A stretch of DNA of 42,935 nt from JADJPL01 sp964607915 (GTDB lineage Bacteria > Bacteroidota > Bacteroidia > Chitinophagales > Saprospiraceae). Numbering within the stretch: position 1 is the first letter of the stretch; every line of letters starts with the position of its first letter. Position numbers and translations under genes: made by a program. Shown piece by piece: positions 40,580 to 42,935 of this stretch. The notes beneath the pieces are model-generated. The model was not told the DNA's origin, did not search any database, and saw nothing but the letters and a program-made list of their open reading frames with translations. Where the stretch lies: contig CAZSMU010000015.1 of assembly GCA_964607915.1 (NCBI GenBank), positions 1 through 42,935 on the forward strand, in the 5' to 3' direction.

Positions 40580-42935
40580 GCCCCTGCACTTCCAGATAGA
40601 CGAATACTACCTCGACCTGCAACAAAAGGGACAGGCGATGGAGATCATAGATGAAGAGGAAACCCGCCGCAACCCCTTCCCGGGCCTGCGGCCTTTCCGA
40701 ACGTCCGAGGCACACCTGTTCTTCGGGCGCGAAGGGCAGTCGGACGAGCTGATAGAGCGCCTCATGCGCACCCGCTTCCTCGGCGTACTGGGCAACTCCG
40801 GCAGCGGCAAGTCCTCGCTGGTGCGGGCCGGGCTGATTCCCGCCCTGCACGCAGGGCGCAGGCAACAGCAGGTGAGCGACTGGAAAATCGTGATTTGCCG
40901 CCCGGGCAACAGCCCCGTCCTGAACCTCGCCGCCGCCCTCGCCGGGGCCAAACTCAACGATACCCGCCGCGCCAACGTCGAGCCGGAGGTGCGCCGCCTG
41001 CTGCCGCTTCTGCAGGAGAGCTCCTTCGGACTGCTCGAAGCGGAGGAGGGCAAAGGCCCCCGCGACAAGACTCTCCTCATCGTGGACCAGTTTGAGGAAC
41101 TGTTCCGCTTCAGCAAAGAAATACCGCCCGGCGATGCAGCCCATTTCGTGGACCTCCTGCTCAACGCCGTCGGACAGGAGGGGGCCCGGATCTATGTGGT
41201 GATTACCATGCGCTCGGAGTTCCTGGGCGAATGTGTGCGCTACCGCGGCCTGCCGGAAATCATCAACTCGGGCCAGTACCTCGTGCCGCGGCTCAGCGGG
41301 GAAAACGTGCGCCGCGCCGTGACAGGGCCCCTCGCCGTGGTCCGCGCCCCGGTGGACCCCGCCTTCGCCAACCGCATCGTGCGGGAAGTGGGCGACAACA
41401 TGGACCAGCTCCCCCTGATGCAGCACGCCCTGATGCGCAGCTACCAATACTGGCAGGCTAACGGCAGCCTGCAACCCATCGGCCACGCGGAATACGAAGC
41501 AGTAGGCGCCATGCGCCAGGCCATGGGCCACCACGCCGACGAAGTGTACGAGAATCTGGATGAGAAAGGACGCCAAATCGCCCGCCTCCTCTTTCAGCGC
41601 CTCACCGACCTCGGCGCCGGCGAGCAAGGGGGGCGCCGCCCAACCCTCCTGGCCGAAATCTACGGCCTCTGTGAAGCGGTGCCCGCCACCCGCCCCGAAG
41701 TGGACGCCGTCATAGAGCGCTTCCGCGATATCCAGGCCTCCTTCCTCATGCCGCCCCCCGGCGTAGCCCTGCAAGAGGACAATATGCTCGATATCTCCCA
41801 CGAAAGCCTCCTCCGCAACTGGACCCGGCTCGGGGACTGGGCAGCAGCCGAAACCGAAGCCGCCCGTCTCTACCAACGCCTCGAACAGGGCCGCAGAGAA
41901 GCAGAAACCGAAGACGGCAGCCTGCCCCCCAAAATCATCCAGGAACTCGACGAGTGGTTCGCACAATCCAGCGTCAACGGCTTTTGGGCCGCCCGATACC
42001 ACCCCGGCGTCGAACCCGCCCACGACTGGGCCCAGCATAGCGAACGGTTCCAACGCAACCGGGACTTCTTTGTGCAGGCAAAGACCACTGAAGAAGCGCA
42101 AAAACGCGCCCGCGACATCGAAATCGCAGAAAAAGCCCGGGAAAAACAACGCAAAAAATACCGGACCATCCTGATAGCCCTCGCCGTCGGAGCCGCCCTG
42201 CTGGGTTTTTCTCTGGCCGCCCTGGCATACAGGGAATCGCAAGTGGCCAAGCAGGAAAAAGATAAGGCGCAAAAGAGCGCTAAAGAAGCCCGCATCGCCC
42301 GGGACAGCGCCACGGCACAAAAAGCGGTGGCCGAAGCACAGCGGCTCATCGCAGATTCGAGCGCTGCCGTGGCGCGTGTACAAAAGGGCATAGCGGAGCA
42401 GAAGTCGCGAGAGGCAGAGGCCAACCTGGTCCGTGCGAAGAGGGAGGAGAAGCGCGCCCTGTCGGCATTGACCCAGGTGAAAGAGGAAAAAGAAGCGACG
42501 GAGGCACAGCGCAGGATAGCGGAGGATAACTACCGCCTTGCACAGGAAAAGACGCGAGAGGCAGAGGCGAGCGCAGTCGAGGCGCGAGAGGCGCTGGCGG
42601 CGACGCGAGTAGCTCTCAAGGAGGTCGTACGCCTTACGCTGGCAGAAGTGGATCGCCTGGTCTATCAACTGGAGTACGACGAGGCGCACCATAAAATGCG
42701 CAGCATCCAGGGGCTGGGGGTCTCGCAGGAGGAAGTGGGCAGTGCCTTGCTGGAGTTTGCATTCTGGTACGGGGAGACAGGGGATTTGGAGAAGGCGCGG
42801 GGTATTCTGGACACGGTGTACGGGTTGTTGGGCCGCCGCCTGGATGCGGGGGATATAAAAGACCGGGTTGGTCTTCGGGCGGCATTGCGCGTGTTGGACG
42901 GTGAGCGGACTTCTTTTTTGGAATCGCGCTACTAT
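40572..42935 (+). CDS. nSTAND1-type STAND ATPase with TM helix and coiled coil (partial, runs off window)
   Basis: Reading from ATG 40572 the frame is open for all 788 codons to the window end, so the C-terminus is missing. Residues about 34-420 form a STAND P-loop NTPase: NPFPGLRPFRTSEAHLFFGRE, Walker A GNSGSGKSS (Lys80), Walker B TLLIVDQFEELF (Asp172), ITMRSEFL, and the winged-helix mark ISHESLLRNW at 409-417. A linker to about 525 leads to a TM helix at about 532-553 (ILIALAVGAALLGFSLAALAY), then a long Ala/Glu/Arg/Lys-rich coiled coil (about 555-690) and a helical TPR-like stretch. In the family this is a ligand-sensing oligomerisation switch of immune-like systems. The C-terminal sensor is outside the window. 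The ATG lies inside the last codons of the TIR gene. Base composition is very GC-rich, and the opposite strand carries a long spurious frame. Confidence 0.93.
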   Translation, partial: MPEPLHFQIDEYYLDLQQKGQAMEIIDEEETRRNPFPGLRPFRTSEAHLFFGREGQSDELIERLMRTRFLGVLGNSGSGKSSLVRAGLIPALHAGRRQQQVSDWKIVICRPGNSPVLNLAAALAGAKLNDTRRANVEPEVRRLLPLLQESSFGLLEAEEGKGPRDKTLLIVDQFEELFRFSKEIPPGDAAHFVDLLLNAVGQEGARIYVVITMRSEFLGECVRYRGLPEIINSGQYLVPRLSGENVRRAVTGPLAVVRAPVDPAFANRIVREVGDNMDQLPLMQHALMRSYQYWQANGSLQPIGHAEYEAVGAMRQAMGHHADEVYENLDEKGRQIARLLFQRLTDLGAGEQGGRRPTLLAEIYGLCEAVPATRPEVDAVIERFRDIQASFLMPPPGVALQEDNMLDISHESLLRNWTRLGDWAAAETEAARLYQRLEQGRREAETEDGSLPPKIIQELDEWFAQSSVNGFWAARYHPGVEPAHDWAQHSERFQRNRDFFVQAKTTEEAQKRARDIEIAEKAREKQRKKYRTILIALAVGAALLGFSLAALAYRESQVAKQEKDKAQKSAKEARIARDSATAQKAVAEAQRLIADSSAAVARVQKGIAEQKSREAEANLVRAKREEKRALSALTQVKEEKEATEAQRRIAEDNYRLAQEKTREAEASAVEAREALAATRVALKEVVRLTLAEVDRLVYQLEYDEAHHKMRSIQGLGVSQEEVGSALLEFAFWYGETGDLEKARGILDTVYGLLGRRLDAGDIKDRVGLRAALRVLDGERTSFLESRYY

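Noticed and set aside
40551..42692. Minus-strand open frame of about 713 codons at the right end
   Set aside because: The plus-strand frame from 40572 has Walker A, Walker B and a winged-helix motif and is open to the window end. The minus frame has no recognisable fold.
38522..42935. Thoeris or CBASS system
   Set aside because: No SLOG-type ThsA and no CD-NTase or Cap2/Cap3-like gene is visible. The ATPase is nSTAND-type instead.
1..42935. CRISPR array, tRNA, rRNA, integrase, transposase or prophage genes
   Set aside because: No regularly spaced direct repeats, no tRNA-like cloverleaf and no such protein motifs were noticed in reading. The dispersed repeats are irregularly placed and palindromic.

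Overview
The window reads as chromosomal DNA of a Bacteroidota bacterium, most likely of the Saprospiria (Lewinella/Haliscomenobacter-like) type. The evidence is a SusC/SusD/SusE outer-membrane triplet, many SPII lipoproteins and secreted hydrolases, a C-terminal type IX secretion sorting domain, an S46 dipeptidyl-peptidase, and -7 boxes of the Bacteroidota form TAnnTTTG. No rRNA, tRNA, CRISPR array, integrase or transposase was seen. The lineage is inferred from gene families, not from a marker gene.

Layout. 1-6000: a minus-strand susC-susD-susE operon closed by a strong terminator. 6.2-8.0 kb: a divergent phytanoyl-CoA dioxygenase-like gene and AraC-type regulator. 8.1-11.4 kb: a plus-strand run with a LolC/E-type permease, a small conserved-looking protein and two tandem cyclophilin lipoproteins, one fused to a PKD domain. 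11.4-12.8 kb: a TPR protein. 13.1-15.0 kb: an orphan AIPR-family (abortive phage resistance) gene. 15.0-19.2 kb: an amidohydrolase and a large zinc metalloprotease. 19.3-22.9 kb: a DUF1684 lipoprotein facing a DNA ligase/exonuclease repair pair. 23.1-29.9 kb: four plus-strand hydrolases (beta-lactamase-fold serine hydrolase, Tat-exported aspartylglucosaminidase-like enzyme, caspase-like protein, S46 peptidase). 29.9-31.7 kb: a GHL10-type glycoside hydrolase with a T9SS tail. 32.3-38.3 kb: a GH13 alpha-glucosidase, an S1/P1 nuclease and a large BNR/sortilin-like repeat protein. 38.5-42.9 kb: a conflict-system-like locus.

The most interesting part is the right edge. A two-TM SLATT-like (DUF4231) protein is followed by a protein with one apparently active TIR domain and two TIR-like modules. 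This overlaps by 8 bp a large nSTAND1-type P-loop ATPase carrying a TM helix and a long coiled coil, which runs off the window. Together they resemble an NLR-like immune module: a STAND sensor/switch, a TIR effector supplied in trans and a possible membrane effector. With the AIPR gene and the caspase-like gene, the window has three separate candidate conflict loci.

A second unifying feature is a family of about eleven intergenic inverted repeats with end sequence GACTTGTTGCGAGG / CCTCGCAACAAGTC. Many sit within about 3-45 nt of a start codon, so several are probably in 5' leaders. Most of the chromosome otherwise looks like ordinary polymer- and peptide-degrading Bacteroidota metabolism.
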